Position numbers and translations under genes: made by a program
Shown: piece by piece, positions 51,476 through 62,970 of the stretch
Numbering within the stretch: position 1 is the stretch's first letter
Layout: the number at the start of each line of letters is the position of its first letter
DNA from: Macrostomum hystrix
Lineage: Eukaryota > Platyhelminthes > Macrostomidae
Reading direction: 5' to 3'
Length of the DNA stretch: 64,000 nucleotides
Assembly: GCA_950097015.1 (NCBI GenBank)
Contig: CATNEN010000005.1
Location: forward strand, 4,951,501 to 5,015,500
The notes under the pieces: generated by a model
Database searches by the model: none
Told to the model about the DNA's origin: nothing
Seen by the model: the letters and a program-made list of their open reading frames with translations, nothing else

Positions 51476-52315
51476 TGTTGTAGGGCTAATTTAATTCTAC
51501 TGCTGTCACCAAAGTTGTCCTAGGCCTCTGTCTATATTCAATATTTATTCTAACAATGCCACCAAAGTTGTTACTGGGCCTTTTTATACTTTTGTCAATC
51601 TTATTAAAGTCTTTAATTATTCGCTTTATGTATTTCTTATCTCAATTCAAATTAGTAGCGTTTAGATATTCAAATATGGTAGCGTTATGTATTCAATCTG
51701 GTAGCGTTATACTTTCAGTATGGCCGGTATCTTTCCTCTATATTTCCTTCTGCTTATAACTTTACTGTGTTATTTCTATAAGTACTTTGTATCAATCTTT
51801 ATCCGTCTTTATCAGTCTTTATCCGTCTTTATCAGTCTTTATCCGTCTTTATCAGTCTTTATCCGTCTTTATCAGTCTTTCAATTATTATTCAGTTAACC
51901 ATCAATTTTAGTCTTCAGCTCAGTCTTCAATTTCAATCTTCAGTCCGTCTTCTGGGCTTTCCAGTGGATCTAGAGTTACAGCTTTTCTTCACTCTATTTA
52001 CTTCTCTTTCGCAATGTCTCTTTTTCTTCAAATAACTTTAACACTAACACTTCAAATTCAAGTTTTCTTTATTCTGAACGTATGTGTATACAACACGTTA
52101 ACACATTGTCTGTCTCCCTGTTTTCTCTCGTGTATTTATAGTAAATTCTCTTATCATTCCGCGACTTCATTCAAACAATAATTATTCGGTGCATTTAAAC
52201 AAAAGGTGCTTTTAAAACAAATTAGTGCATTTAAACAAAAGTTGAATTTCAAACAAAATACTAGATTTTCGCGGGAAAACGTTTCTAAGAAATATACAGT
52301 CGGTGCCCTATCTCA
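51476..52315 (-). repeat. 5' LTR (840 bp)
   Basis: TG..CA boundaries identical to the other LTR. The 20-bp TATCCGTCTTTATCAGTCTT tract has four units against five in the 3' LTR. Confidence 0.93.
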
Positions 52316-55300
52316 CAACCCTGCTTAATTATGTCCCCGGCTGATCAGTGGTGTGAGAACTAAAGTGTCAAATTAAAGCTACTGGTAAAGGGTCTTGTGC
52401 CCTCTCTATACCCTGGCCTGGCCTCTGGCTTGGTGCAACTGACAAGGTGCTACCACCATTGCTCACTGGCCAGCTCATGCTCTAGCATGCCAACGTTAGG
52501 TTCTCTAGTTAATATGTCTGGGTTGACATTGGCATTGACTGGAACCAGAGGGAGAATAACATGCTATGCATTGTACTGACAACAACCAGCCCTTAAATGT
52601 TTAGGATGATTCCAGGCCTATCCTTCTTATGCCTGCCTGGTGTGCTGGCCTCTGGAGGCTAGGGCTACTAGAAGAAGAAAGCATCTGTAGCAGCAATAAT
52701 GTCCACAGCAACCTCAGCAGCAGCCACTGCCAGCTCTACCACAGACCAACCCTCCAGCCCAGAGGCAATTTGCTGGCCATCATTAGAACTCTGCCAGAAG
52801 CAAAGGGCATCATAGGTGGTTGGTGCAGCTGCTTAAGAAGTACCTGTTGACCATTGCATATACCAGACTATACAGGCCATATATGCAGTTTTGATATTTT
52901 ATGTCATACTTAACTATGAACTCTACTCTATTCTAGAAGTCATATTTTTGGGTTTTATGTAAATTTATAACTGGCTAATTTTGCTAATATTTTTCTGAAA
53001 CTAGAATGCCATTTTTTACAGCAGTTTTTCAGGAGTCTAGTACATTGCTTATTTTTTTCAAGCTTACTTATCCACTAGACTAGCTTGTCTAGACTCTGAG
53101 TTCTAATGCAAATTCATAGAATTTCTTAGTATCACCATCATTTATCAATAATTAGGAGACAAACTGACTCACACAATATCAATTTTTATTATATAATAAT
53201 TTTTATAATCATTGACAATGATCTAAATAAATATCTAAATAGGAAAACTGCCGCAACTTTGCAAAACTAGAAGTAGGCCTAACAGGACTCACAAGAATAC
53301 ACAAGTTAATATCAAGATTAAATTTCTACAATCAATAATTTTTTAAGAATCAAATACTTTTTTTCTTTGCAATGCCAACTTAAACAGTAAAATAAAAATA
53401 GGCCTTATTAAATCTTAAATAAACCTTAGGAGGAGCTTATTGAATCAAATGGTATTAGACTTAGAATAAACTCTATTGATGCCACTATAGGCCTATCTCT
53501 AAGAGAAATGCTTGTCCTAAACAAATTAAGCAATATAAATTTAATTTTCTCTTTTCTTCATCTTTAAAAATTCAAACAAATTTACCCAAAAGTATAATAA
53601 TAGTAATACTAATAGGCCTTCACAAAAAAGCAAACAACTAACCAACTAGGCCTAACCATTTTAATTAGGCCTACATTAAAATCTTGTTTTTTTCTGACAT
53701 GAATTTTTCATGTGAATGCATTTTGAATATATATTTTGTATTTGCACCTAGACTTCAGGCTAAAGATGCTAGCTTGCATCTGCATTCTGGACAAAAAGAA
53801 CTACTGGCCCTAGGGCCTATGTAGTCCAAATGATTATTATTTATATGCGCGTTGGAAATTGGAATATTTCAGCATATTCCAACTTTAACTTAAGCTTAAA
53901 CTAAGAAAATATTGCTGTTTATTTGAAATAAGTACACTTATTTAAAAAGTTAACAATAGAACCCAGGCCTACTTAATTATCCTGCAAATCAGCAACGGAG
54001 CCTTGAATTTTTTAACTCTGTTGCACGTGATAGATGTAGATTGCACGTATGCTTAACAACGCAAAATATTTACATCCGGAAAGCAAACATATTAACACAT
54101 AGAAACTTTTTAACATTTTTTCTTGTAAAATTTTACTTTCGAAAGTTCTATATTGTATTCATGTGTTATTATATATCAGCAATATCACACTTTAATAAAT
54201 GGCTTTTTAAGTCTGCCTTTGTCAACAAAAAATATTTAAGTACTCACATTATTCACAGTTTTCGAACCGCTTGCAAATAATCGAGAATCAAACGAGAGTT
54301 AAAAAAAAACAATAAAATTTCATAGTGTTCAATGATTTCCTTTGATTCCTTCGTCGAGCCTGAAAATTCCGCGTAAAAAGAAAAGACGCAGAAATCAAAG
54401 GGTTTGTCTGCACCCTTTTGTAAGTACAATGACACACATCGCTCTATTTTGGACTTTGAAACAATATTATAACAAACTTTACAAACCTCCAGCTTACAGA
54501 AACAGGAAAACTTACATTTCTTTTATATAAACCTGCTATTCAAATGTACAATATAACAGAAATAATAAACATGTATAACACATGATTCAAACTTTTCCTA
54601 GGTTGTTTAAAGAAAGAAAATATAATAAAAGAAAATAACTACACTACTAAAAAAATTGAACTAAAAAACTACAAAATGTACAGTTTAATTTACCATTAAC
54701 TAAACATTGAAAATAAAGCCTTTGTTAGTGCACAGTTGAGGGTGGTATACACTTAGAAACATTTAGAAAATATGTCAGCAATCCATGATTACATGAAAAA
54801 CTATCATCAATATGGCCTCCATAAAAGGGCATGCCTTAGAATGAATGCCAAAATTAGAACAATTAGTGCTTTCTCTTCAGAAAATATTTTGTTGGATTAC
54901 AAAGTTAGAATTCCAGCTTAGTCCAAACTTTTGCCTTTAATTGTTATTTAGACTGTTGATTACATAAGAAGCTTAATAAATTTATTGTCACTGTCACTGT
55001 CATGATTTTAGTATATTTAGCATTTAGGATATTGAAATTTCGAAAATTAAAAAAAGAAGCTTTTTATTATGTTTTTGACACTCCAACGTATTATTGAGTT
55101 AAGATATGTAGAGATCTATAAATCTCAAATTATGTAGGCAAAATAAAATCCTTATTATTGTTCACTACCCAAAATACAGAAGTATTTTTTTAATTAATGT
55201 CTGTTTTTTACCTGGAGGTGCTCCATAATAAATAAAGAAAAAAACTTTTGTGGTAAATTCCACAGAACATCCTGTTTCATTCAGTATTTTGCAAAATGTT

Positions 55301-55338
55301 TCATCGCTCAATCCATAAGCAAATTCAAACTTTCTGCA
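52316..55338. other. AT-rich right flank of the gypsy element
   Basis: No gene supported. The first 500 bp is less AT-rich and may be an older element interrupted by the insertion. Between 52.6 and 54.0 kb AGGCCT/TAGGCCTA motifs are frequent, as they are at 35.9-37.3 kb. Short ORFs look random. Confidence 0.45.
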
Positions 55339-55506
55339 GGCGCACAAAGACCCAGAGCCACCCGATCCTGGTCCAAGGCAGCCGCTGAGTGATCACAACA
55401 GAGAGCCGCCCTGGGACCCGGACCCGACAGCTTTGAGGCGCATTTGAACGCCTCTTCAAGCCCGGAGATAGGAGAAGAGAAGACTAAGGAGGCGAGGGGT
55501 GAGGCG

Positions 55507-56822
55507 ATGACGTCATTGGCTGGGCCAAGCGGGCGGGTGTTTACCAGCCAGACGGAGGCCTGCGCCTGGCACGTGAACAATCTGCCACCAGATTGTCAGT
55601 CAGCTTCGCTATTAGATTTGGCCGCTCTGTGGCGCAGCAGAGCCAGCTTATTGAATCAACTCGGCCGGGGCGCCCAGCTTGTCACCCGCATCGATGCCCA
55701 CGCATCGGCTGGCCTGACCGGAGCCCTGGCTCAGCTGGGCTGCGGTGTCAGGGTGCGAGCTAGAGACGACCTTATGGTGAGCGGCCATACTGAAACTGGA
55801 ACGATACTATATCCGAATTCATATAAAATGCGACTCATCCATGTTGTCTTATTTTTTTTCAGGGCGCAATCTCGTCTGGTCTGGACGGCTCGAGCCTGCT
55901 TTTAGACAATCCCTGCAACAAGACCAGATCGCTGATCAACTTAGCTAAGCGTCAAGGCGTTGCTATGACGACATTCGACAATGCTTCGGAAGCGGCCAAG
56001 CTGGCCGAACTCTGGCCAACTGTATCTGCTCTGCTGCTAGTTAGGGCTGACGATTCGGACGCTCTGCTAGGCGACGCTGCTCTTGGCGCCGATTCGAATT
56101 CCCTAGCTGAGATTCTGATGTTTGCCAAGCGGGTTGGCCTAGATGTAGCCGGAGTGGCTGTTGCCGACTGCTCCAAGACTACCGTACTGGAAGTGGCTCG
56201 GCTGGCTATGAGCATTGGTAGGCAGTTCGGTCATCGAATGTCGCTTCTAGATATTGGTTGCCTTGGCAACGATGTCAACAATATTGAATCAATCGCCAAC
56301 GAAGTGCATCGCTGCTTCGACGATCTGGGGCTGGAGAGCGACAAGCTGCGACTGATGTGCGACCCGACTGAAACCCTGCTGGCTCGTTCTATTGTTGTAG
56401 CAACCAGAGTGGTTGCTAAGGTAACATTGTCGCCCAGTAACGATGCGAACGAGAAAAACGGCTTGCTATGCACAGTTGGAGATTCAACATTCGGCGCTTT
56501 CGCTGGTTGGCGTCTTCGAGCCGATTGCAACGGTCTGTCCGACTCAACTCCTGAGCTCATGGCTCTTGTGCACGTGCGTAGTCTGCAGGACATCAGCGAT
56601 GCTGACGATGCTGAAGAGATGATCGCCGACAAGATCTGGTTGCAGGGCTTCACAGAAACGCCTGACGATCAGCTGGGTTGCCTGAACGGCATCGATAATT
56701 GGCTCTCTTCGAATCTGCAGATTGGCGATTGGCTGCTGTGGTCCGGCGTTGGCGCCGACGATAGCCGAATGGGCCGACGAGCGAACGTCCTGCCTGAGCC
56801 GCAGTTCCGCTGCTTTTTGTGA
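55507..56822 (+). CDS. Ornithine decarboxylase-family protein lacking ODC motifs
   Basis: Two exons, 55507-55776 and 55863-56822, phase 0, about 409 residues (ODC about 450). Start chosen at the first in-frame ATG (MTSLAGPS); a TTTCTGCAG acceptor at 55339 could give a 5' UTR of about 165 nt. The order of ODC blocks is recognisable: a LNQLGRGAQLVTRIDAH segment where ODC has its PLP-lysine strand, LLLDNPCNKTRSLINLAKRQ, then GVAMTTFDNASEAAKLAEL, FAKRVGLDVAGVAVADCS, SLLDIGCLGND and CLNGIDNWLSSNLQIGDWLL. PLP Lys is replaced (TRID), the FHVGSG and LDIGGGFPG glycine motifs and the EPGR motif are absent. It is probably catalytically dead and could be an antizyme-inhibitor-like regulator of polyamine metabolism. 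Confidence 0.75.
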
Positions 56823-56849
56823 GTCCCAGAATTGCCTGCTGGGGGATTT

Positions 56850-57320
56850 CTTCAGTTCCCTGAAGTTTAGGAGGTTAGCATAGACCTATTGACCGCCTGT
56901 CCCTGAAGTTTAGGAGGTTAGTAGCTATTAGCCGCTTGTCACTGAAGTTTAGGAGGTTAGTAGCTATTAGCCGCTTGTCCCTGAAGTTAAGGAGGTTAGT
57001 AGCTATTAGCCGCTTGTCCCTGAAGTTTAGGAGGTTAGTAGCTATTAGCCGCTTGTCCCTGAAGTTAAGGAGGTTAGTAGCTATTAGCCGCTTGTCCCTG
57101 AAGTTTAGGAGGTTAGCATAGACCTATTGACCGCCTGTCCCTGAAGTTTAGGAGGTTAGTAGCTATTAGCCGCTTGTCCCTGAAGTTTAGGAGGTTAGTA
57201 GCTATTAGCCGCTTGTCCCTGAAGTTAAGGAGGTTAGTAGCTATTAGCCGCTTGTCCCTGAAGTTTAGGAGGTTAGTAGCTATTGACTGGCTGTCCCTGA
57301 AGTTTAGGAGGTTAGTAACT
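56850..57320. repeat. 39-bp minisatellite after the ODC-like gene
   Basis: About 12 units containing CCTGAAGTTTAGGAGGTTAG and TAGCTATTAGCCGCTTGT, with a recurrent variant (CATAGACCTATTGACCGCC) that returns after six units, indicating block duplication. It begins some 30 bp past the stop codon and so probably lies in the 3' UTR or just beyond. Confidence 0.92.
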
Positions 57321-57324
57321 ATAA

Positions 57325-57960
57325 GAGCAGTTTTGAAACTAGTTTCCTGGCTTAAAACGCTAACTTAAGCTTTAGAAAAAATGCTGCCATCGCAAATGTG
57401 AAGTCCTTTGTAACCACAGAAAAAATGAAACTGCTGGATACAAAAATGCTTCATAGAATGTGTGCATGAGATGCGGCTTTCACTGTTTCTAGTTGTTTTT
57501 TTACCTAAAACATCTGTTAGACGGAAAATTTTGGCTACGCCAAGTAATAACAACAGCTAATCTTGTACCAGTCATCTGTAAATTGCAGTATTTAAGCTTG
57601 CTTCTGTATCGGAATTATTTTGTTGAATCAGATTAACCAACATCAAGGCACGCTTTTTAATTCTTTAAAACGTCTGTTAGCTAAGATTTAATGCAGCCAA
57701 AATATGGAATTTTCCATATAAAAATAATATGGTCCTCCGCTCTGTATTTAGATCATCTAATGAAAGTCACTGAACTGCTCTTAGCGAAATGAAAACTGAT
57801 AAGGAGCCGACACTGAGAAAGCGTTTTCAACATTTTCAGACCAGTCTTAGGGCCAGAGGTCGCAGTACCTTTTCTAGTCCATAGGCTAATCAGATTCACA
57901 TTCTGTCAGTTGATTGCGCAAGTTTTAGATTAGTTCAAAACCAAATGCACATTTTGCTTT
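57325..57960. other. Spacer, no gene seen
   Basis: Mixed sequence between two arrays. No ORF, splice-bounded exon or repeat family recognised. Confidence 0.4.
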
Positions 57961-57971
57961 CCGTGACAAAT

Positions 57972-60258
57972 TGTGTCTTTGAGTATGGACTGAGGCATTG
58001 TGTCTCTGAGTATGGACTGAGGCATTGTGTCTCTGAGTATGGACTGAGGCATTGTGTCTCTGAGTATGGACTGAGGCATTGTGTCTCTTTGAGTATGGAC
58101 TGAGGCATTGTGTCTCTGAGTATGGACTGAGGCATTGTGTCTCTGAGTATGGACTGAGGCATTGTGTCTCTGAGTATGGACTGAGGCATTGTGTCTCTGA
58201 GTATGGACTGAGGCATTGTGTCTCTTTGAGTATGGACTGAGGCATTGTGTCTCTGAGTATGGACTGAGGCATTGTGTCTCTGAGTATGGACTGAGGCATT
58301 GTGTCTCTGAGTATGGACTGAGGCATTGTGTCTCTGAGTATGGACTGAGGCATTGTGTCTCTGAGTATGGACTGAGGCATTGTGTCTCTTTGAGTATGGA
58401 CTGAGGCATTGTGTCTCTTTGAGTATGGACTGAGGCATTGTGTCTCTTTGAGTATGGACTGAGGCATTGTGTCTCTTTGAGTATGTACTGAGGCATTGTG
58501 TCTCTGAGTATGGACTGAGGCATTGTGTCTCTTTGAGTATGGACTGAGGCATTGTGTCTCTTTGAGTATGGACTGAGGCATTGTGTCTCTTTGAGTATGG
58601 ACTGAGGCATTGTGTCTCTTTGAGTATGGACTGAGGCATTGTGTCTCTTTGAGTATGGACTGAGGCATTGTGTCTCTTTGAGTATGGACTGAGGCATTGT
58701 GTCTCTTTGAGTATGGACTGAGGCATTGTGTCTCTTTGAGTATGGACTGAGGCATTGTCTTTGAGTATGGACTGAGGCATTGTGTCTCTGAGTATGGACT
58801 GAGGCATTGTGTCTCTGAGTATGGACTGAGGCATTGTGTCTCTGAGTATGGACTGAGGCATTGTGTCTCTGAGTATGGACTGAGGCATTGTGTCTCTGAG
58901 TATGGACTGAGGCATTGTGTCTCTGAGTTATGGACTGAGGCATTGTGTCTCTTTGAGTATGGACTGAGGCATTGTGTCTCTGAGTATGGACTGAGGCATT
59001 GTGTCTCTGAGTATGGACTGAGGCATTGTGTCTCTGAGTATGGACTGAGGCATTGTGTCTCTTTGAGTATGGACTGAGGCATTGTGTCTCTTTGAGTATG
59101 GACTGAGGCATTGTGTCTCTTTGAGTATGGACTGAGGCATTGTGTCTCTTTGAGTATGGACTGAGGCATTGTGTCTCTGAGTATGGACTGAGGCATTGTG
59201 TCTCTGAGTATGGACTGAGGCATTGTGTCTCTTTGAGTATGGACTGAGGCATTGTGTCTCTTTGAGTATGGACTGAGGCATTGTGTCTCTTTGAGTATGG
59301 ACTGAGGCATTGTGTCTCTTTGAGTATGGACTGAGGCATTGTGTCTCTGAGTATGGACTGAGGCATTGTGTCTCTTTGAGTATGGACTGAGGCATTGTGT
59401 CTCTTTGAGTATGGACTGAGGCATTGTGTCTCTTTGAGTATGGACTGAGGCATTGTGTCTCTGAGTATGGACTGAGGCATTGTGTCTCTTTGAGTATGGA
59501 CTGAGGCATTGTGTCTCTTTGAGTATGGACTGAGGCATTGTGTCTCTGAGTATGGACTGAGGCATTGTGTCTCTGAGTATGGACTGAGGCATTGTGTCTC
59601 TTTGAGTATGGACTGAGGCATTGTGTCTCTGAGTATGGACTGAGGCATTGTGTCTCTTTGAGTATGGACTGAGGCATTGTGTCTCTTTGAGTATGGACTG
59701 AGGCATTGTGTCTCTTTGAGTATGGACTGAGGCATTGTGTCTCTTTGAGTATGGACTGAGGCATTGTGTCTCTTTGAGTATGGACTGAGGCATTGTGTCT
59801 CTGAGTATGGACTGAGGCATTGTGTCTCTTTGAGTATGGACTGAGGCATTGTGTCTCTTTGAGTATGGACTGAGGCATTGTGTCTCTTTGAGTATGGACT
59901 GAGGCATTGTGTCTCTGAGTATGGACTGAGGCATTGTGTCTCTTTGAGTATGGACTGAGGCATTGTGTCTCTTTGAGTATGGACTGAGGCATTGTGTCTC
60001 TGAGTATGGACTGAGGCATTGTGTCTCTGAGTATGGACTGAGGCATTGTGTCTCTTTGAGTATGGACTGAGGCATTGTGTCTCTGAGTATGGACTGAGGC
60101 ATTGTGTCTCTTTGAGTATGGACTGAGGCATTGTGTCTCTGAGTATGGACTGAGGCATTGCGTCTCTTTGAGTATGGACTGAGGCATTGTGTCTCTGAGT
60201 ATGGACTGAGGCATTGTGTCTCTTTGAGTATGGACTGAGGCATTGTGTCTCTTTGAGT
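57972..60258. repeat. 2.3-kb array of 27/29-bp units
   Basis: About 81 units of GTGTCTC(TT)TGAGTATGGACTGAGGCATT type, here described by the core TGAGTATGGACTGAGGCATT. Two length classes, 27 bp (CTCTGAG) and 29 bp (CTCTTTGAG), are interspersed, so the reading frame changes along the array, yet all three minus frames remain open and give artefactual MPQSIL-type ORFs. Confidence 0.95.
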
Positions 60259-60640
60259 ACGGCGCGAGTTTGAAGGTGCTGTTTCTATTGTTGAAATCTA
60301 CGCCAATGGAACAGTAGTTAGCTCTGTTGCGTAGCAAGAAATTTGATAAAAACAATTCGTTTCGAATCAGGCAAACTGGCCGCGAGATGCCGCAAAAGGC
60401 TTCGCCGTCGCTGCTACGCTGCGGTGCCGATCATCGCGCCGCTACGTGCCGCACTCGTCACTCGTCCAGCTGCTGCTACAGCGACAGTCTCGCCTCATCC
60501 GCCGCTGTCATCAGCTCTGCAGATTCCGTCAACAATGACGCTGTCAACAATCGTCAGCTGTCATCGTCCGATGCCAATGCGGCCGCTTCGGCTCGCGAGA
60601 TTTGCTGCTCCGTGCTTTTGTCTTAAAAGAAAATAGACTG
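60259..60640 (+). other. GC-rich, possibly coding stretch of unknown nature
   Basis: After the array the composition becomes coding-like. One frame reads EGAVSIVEIYANGTVV up to a TAG at about 60331; another is open at 60327-60626 with a Ser/Ala-rich, Asn-containing sequence ending in SAREICCSVLLS. The frames do not join without a splice or shift, and I see no convincing donor or acceptor. It may be the 3' exon(s) or relic of a gene whose intron became the array. Confidence 0.3.
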
Positions 60641-60726
60641 AGTGCGTAGCAACTGTAGCTAACTGCGTTGTTTACGTTGGATACGGATATTAAAAAATTT
60701 TGATTCAGTGTTTAGTTGATCGAAAG

Positions 60727-60930
60727 CAGGGGTCGGCAAACTCCGGCCCGCGGGCCAGATGCGGCCCGTGTCTCATCTCCCGTCTCATCTCTCTCGTGTC
60801 TCATCTCTCTCGTGTCTCATCTCTCCCGTGTCTCATCTCTCCCCTTTCACATTTCTACAATCAATGCGGCCCGCTGTCGTCTTTTACGTTTTCTCTTTGG
60901 CCCGCTAGCTTATAAGTTTGCCGATCCCTG
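60727..60930. mobile_element. hAT-like MITE (204 bp) with 16-bp internal repeats
   Basis: Ends CAGGGGTCGGCAAACT and, reversed, CAGGGATCGGCAAACT match with one mismatch. Flanking octamers ATCGAAAG and ATCTAAAG differ at one base, an 8-bp hAT target duplication. Subterminal CGGCCCGCGGGCC and GCGGCCCG motifs are typical of a widespread hAT group. The interior is a TCTCATCTCTCCCGTG-type minisatellite. Confidence 0.85.
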
Positions 60931-62970
60931 ATCTAAAGTGACTTAAAATACTATTCCAATACAAATTCACATTAATTGCACTAAAGAAAACAGACTTTAG
61001 GCCGTATCCAAGATAAACGCGACAGTAACTAGGCAGTTCTAGATAATTTCCATCACAAGAAACGTTGGCCCCTCAAGTTGAATTTTTTTCCTCCTTAGAC
61101 ACTAAAAAAGCGAAAACAAGCAAAGCCTCTTTAACTCTTCTTCTTTAATCTGGTTTGCGGAGCGAGCTCAATTGTCGCCTTTCTGTTGTTAGGGTCGGTT
61201 ACGAGACGGCTTCCCAGCTGTTTTTTTCCCAGGTATATTTTTTGCTTCCTTAATTTTTATTTTTGATCTCATATTTTGTGATCATTATTTTGCCTTGCAT
61301 GGTGACTGAGATTAAATAATTAATAGGGTCGAATGTGCATTAATTAATCTCTTTTTAAATCTCTGATTTGAGTTTTAGTGCATACTACTTACAAGTAGTG
61401 GAGTTTGCCTGGTAAGCTTACGAAGAAATGAGATTAACTTATTTAATTTTCAAAGCTTTTCAAATTTCAATATCTATTGATAGATTAATTTTCCGTTTTT
61501 TATGTTTTACCTTTGCTATTGGATTGCTGTCTTATGGAACATTTGAGCCTTATCGCTACTAGTGCTCACTGATTGCTGCTTCTACCATTGGCCCAAAAAA
61601 ATTTGCGTTCTAACTTTTAATTTTGCCTTAAACAGGCCTAAAACCATCGTAGCCCAAAACACTACTTATCCCGTAATTTTTATTCTGTGTTTTTTTCTTA
61701 TAAACTGGATGCTGGTTAGAAAGCCGCGAAATTAATCTACAGGGTCTCACAATGCTGCCAAAGTCGCAGTTCGCTATAAAATATGATTAATTAACAATAA
61801 ACAAAATAATACTGATAACCTTGCTTATTAATAAATTATTCAAATAGAAAAATGATCATTGTTCAGCTGTCTGTTATTTTCTGCATTACATTTTACACGT
61901 GGTGTGAAATCTGTGAAGGCGTACGTCATGATCAGCTATTGCTGTGTACAGTTGCTTAGTCCGTGGACAGGACAGGGCACCCAGCCAGCTTGCTGGTAGA
62001 TGCTGGTAGCTAGCTATCTTACAAATAGGTATAATCAGAGTTTTTACCCCTAGGATTCGATCTTTTTTTAGACTGCTAAAATTGATTTCCTAACTAAAGA
62101 ATATGAAAAAACAGCACAGATCTCCATGTAAAAGAGGAATATTATAAAAATATTACTCGAAAGGCGAGTAATAAACTATTTAAACATAAGGTCAGTGTTT
62201 ACACGTTAAGTGTTTAAAGAAACTAAATGAGTGCTTTTTTGTATTTTAGTCTGATTAAAAGTTTTGTTTATTATTATTTTTAACTTACAATCAAAACGGC
62301 ACGAAAAAATCAATGTCTAATCAATCGATTAGGTACGAAATGTTAGGTCAATGTGGAAATTCGGTTAAATTCTTATTGAAAAAAAAGCTTACAGCTAAAA
62401 AAAGACTAAGCTATTCCATTAAGAAAGTTATTTACTGGATAATTAATTCATTGGAAATGTTACGTAAGACAAATCGGCATGGACACTGGTAATAACAAAT
62501 TAATGTTGTTTTAAAATCAAGAACCCACAAAATTATCTAAATGGCTGGCACTTTATTATTGAATAAAAGCTCTTAATTTATGACATTTCTAGATGTGCTA
62601 TTCGGCAAAAAACAATTCGCAAAAGCGCCGATTTAAACAAAAATCAGCACTTTTAAACTTGCGCCAGAAAATGACATTTAACGGTAAGTTTTTGTGCCCG
62701 ATGGAATCATGAAATCAGAACACAGTCTTGCAGTGCCTAAATTGAATCTGCTAAAATAATAGTTTCGATCTACGCTACCGACTTAACAGCAGTCCAATAA
62801 GCGAAGAATTGAAAAAGATGGAAAAAGCAAATCGAATTCAAACTCGCGCCAAATTTTTCGTTAATTACCTTTTCTATGTTTTGCTATAAAAACTTCAAAA
62901 CACACATTTGGTTATAGTAAGAGTCAGACAATGTTAAACAAATGAATTAACTGACGAATTAATAAATGAA
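60931..62970. other. Intergenic DNA with a SINE fragment
   Basis: About 2 kb without a gene. A diverged SINE family A fragment lies at about 61925-62080 (TGTACAGTTGCTTAGTCC, then a degraded B box near 62055). The right part would hold the 3' region of the LTA4H-like gene. Confidence 0.45.

Larger units (their letters stand above)
43427..52315 (-). mobile_element. Full-length Ty3/gypsy LTR retrotransposon
   Basis: An 8.9-kb element on the minus strand: 5' LTR 52315-51476, PBS 51471-51459, gag 51435-50416, pol to 45869, a third ORF 45446-44571, PPT next to the 3' LTR 44286-43427. LTRs begin and end TG..CA. Flanks share a 4-bp CAAC (43423-43426 and 52316-52319), a plausible target-site duplication. 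Domain order protease, RT, RNase H, integrase is that of Ty3/gypsy (Metaviridae). The large ORFs are uninterrupted and the LTRs nearly identical, so insertion was recent. Confidence 0.95.

Noticed and set aside
55308-55580. Minus-strand ORF overlapping the ODC-like first exon
   Set aside because: The plus strand carries the ODC-family match with correct splice sites; the minus frame is a GC-driven shadow.
57925-60243. Minus-strand MPQSIL-repeat ORFs (up to 772 codons)
   Set aside because: Mixed 27- and 29-bp units force frame changes, all three frames are open, and there is no gene-like start or end. They are by-products of the repeat.
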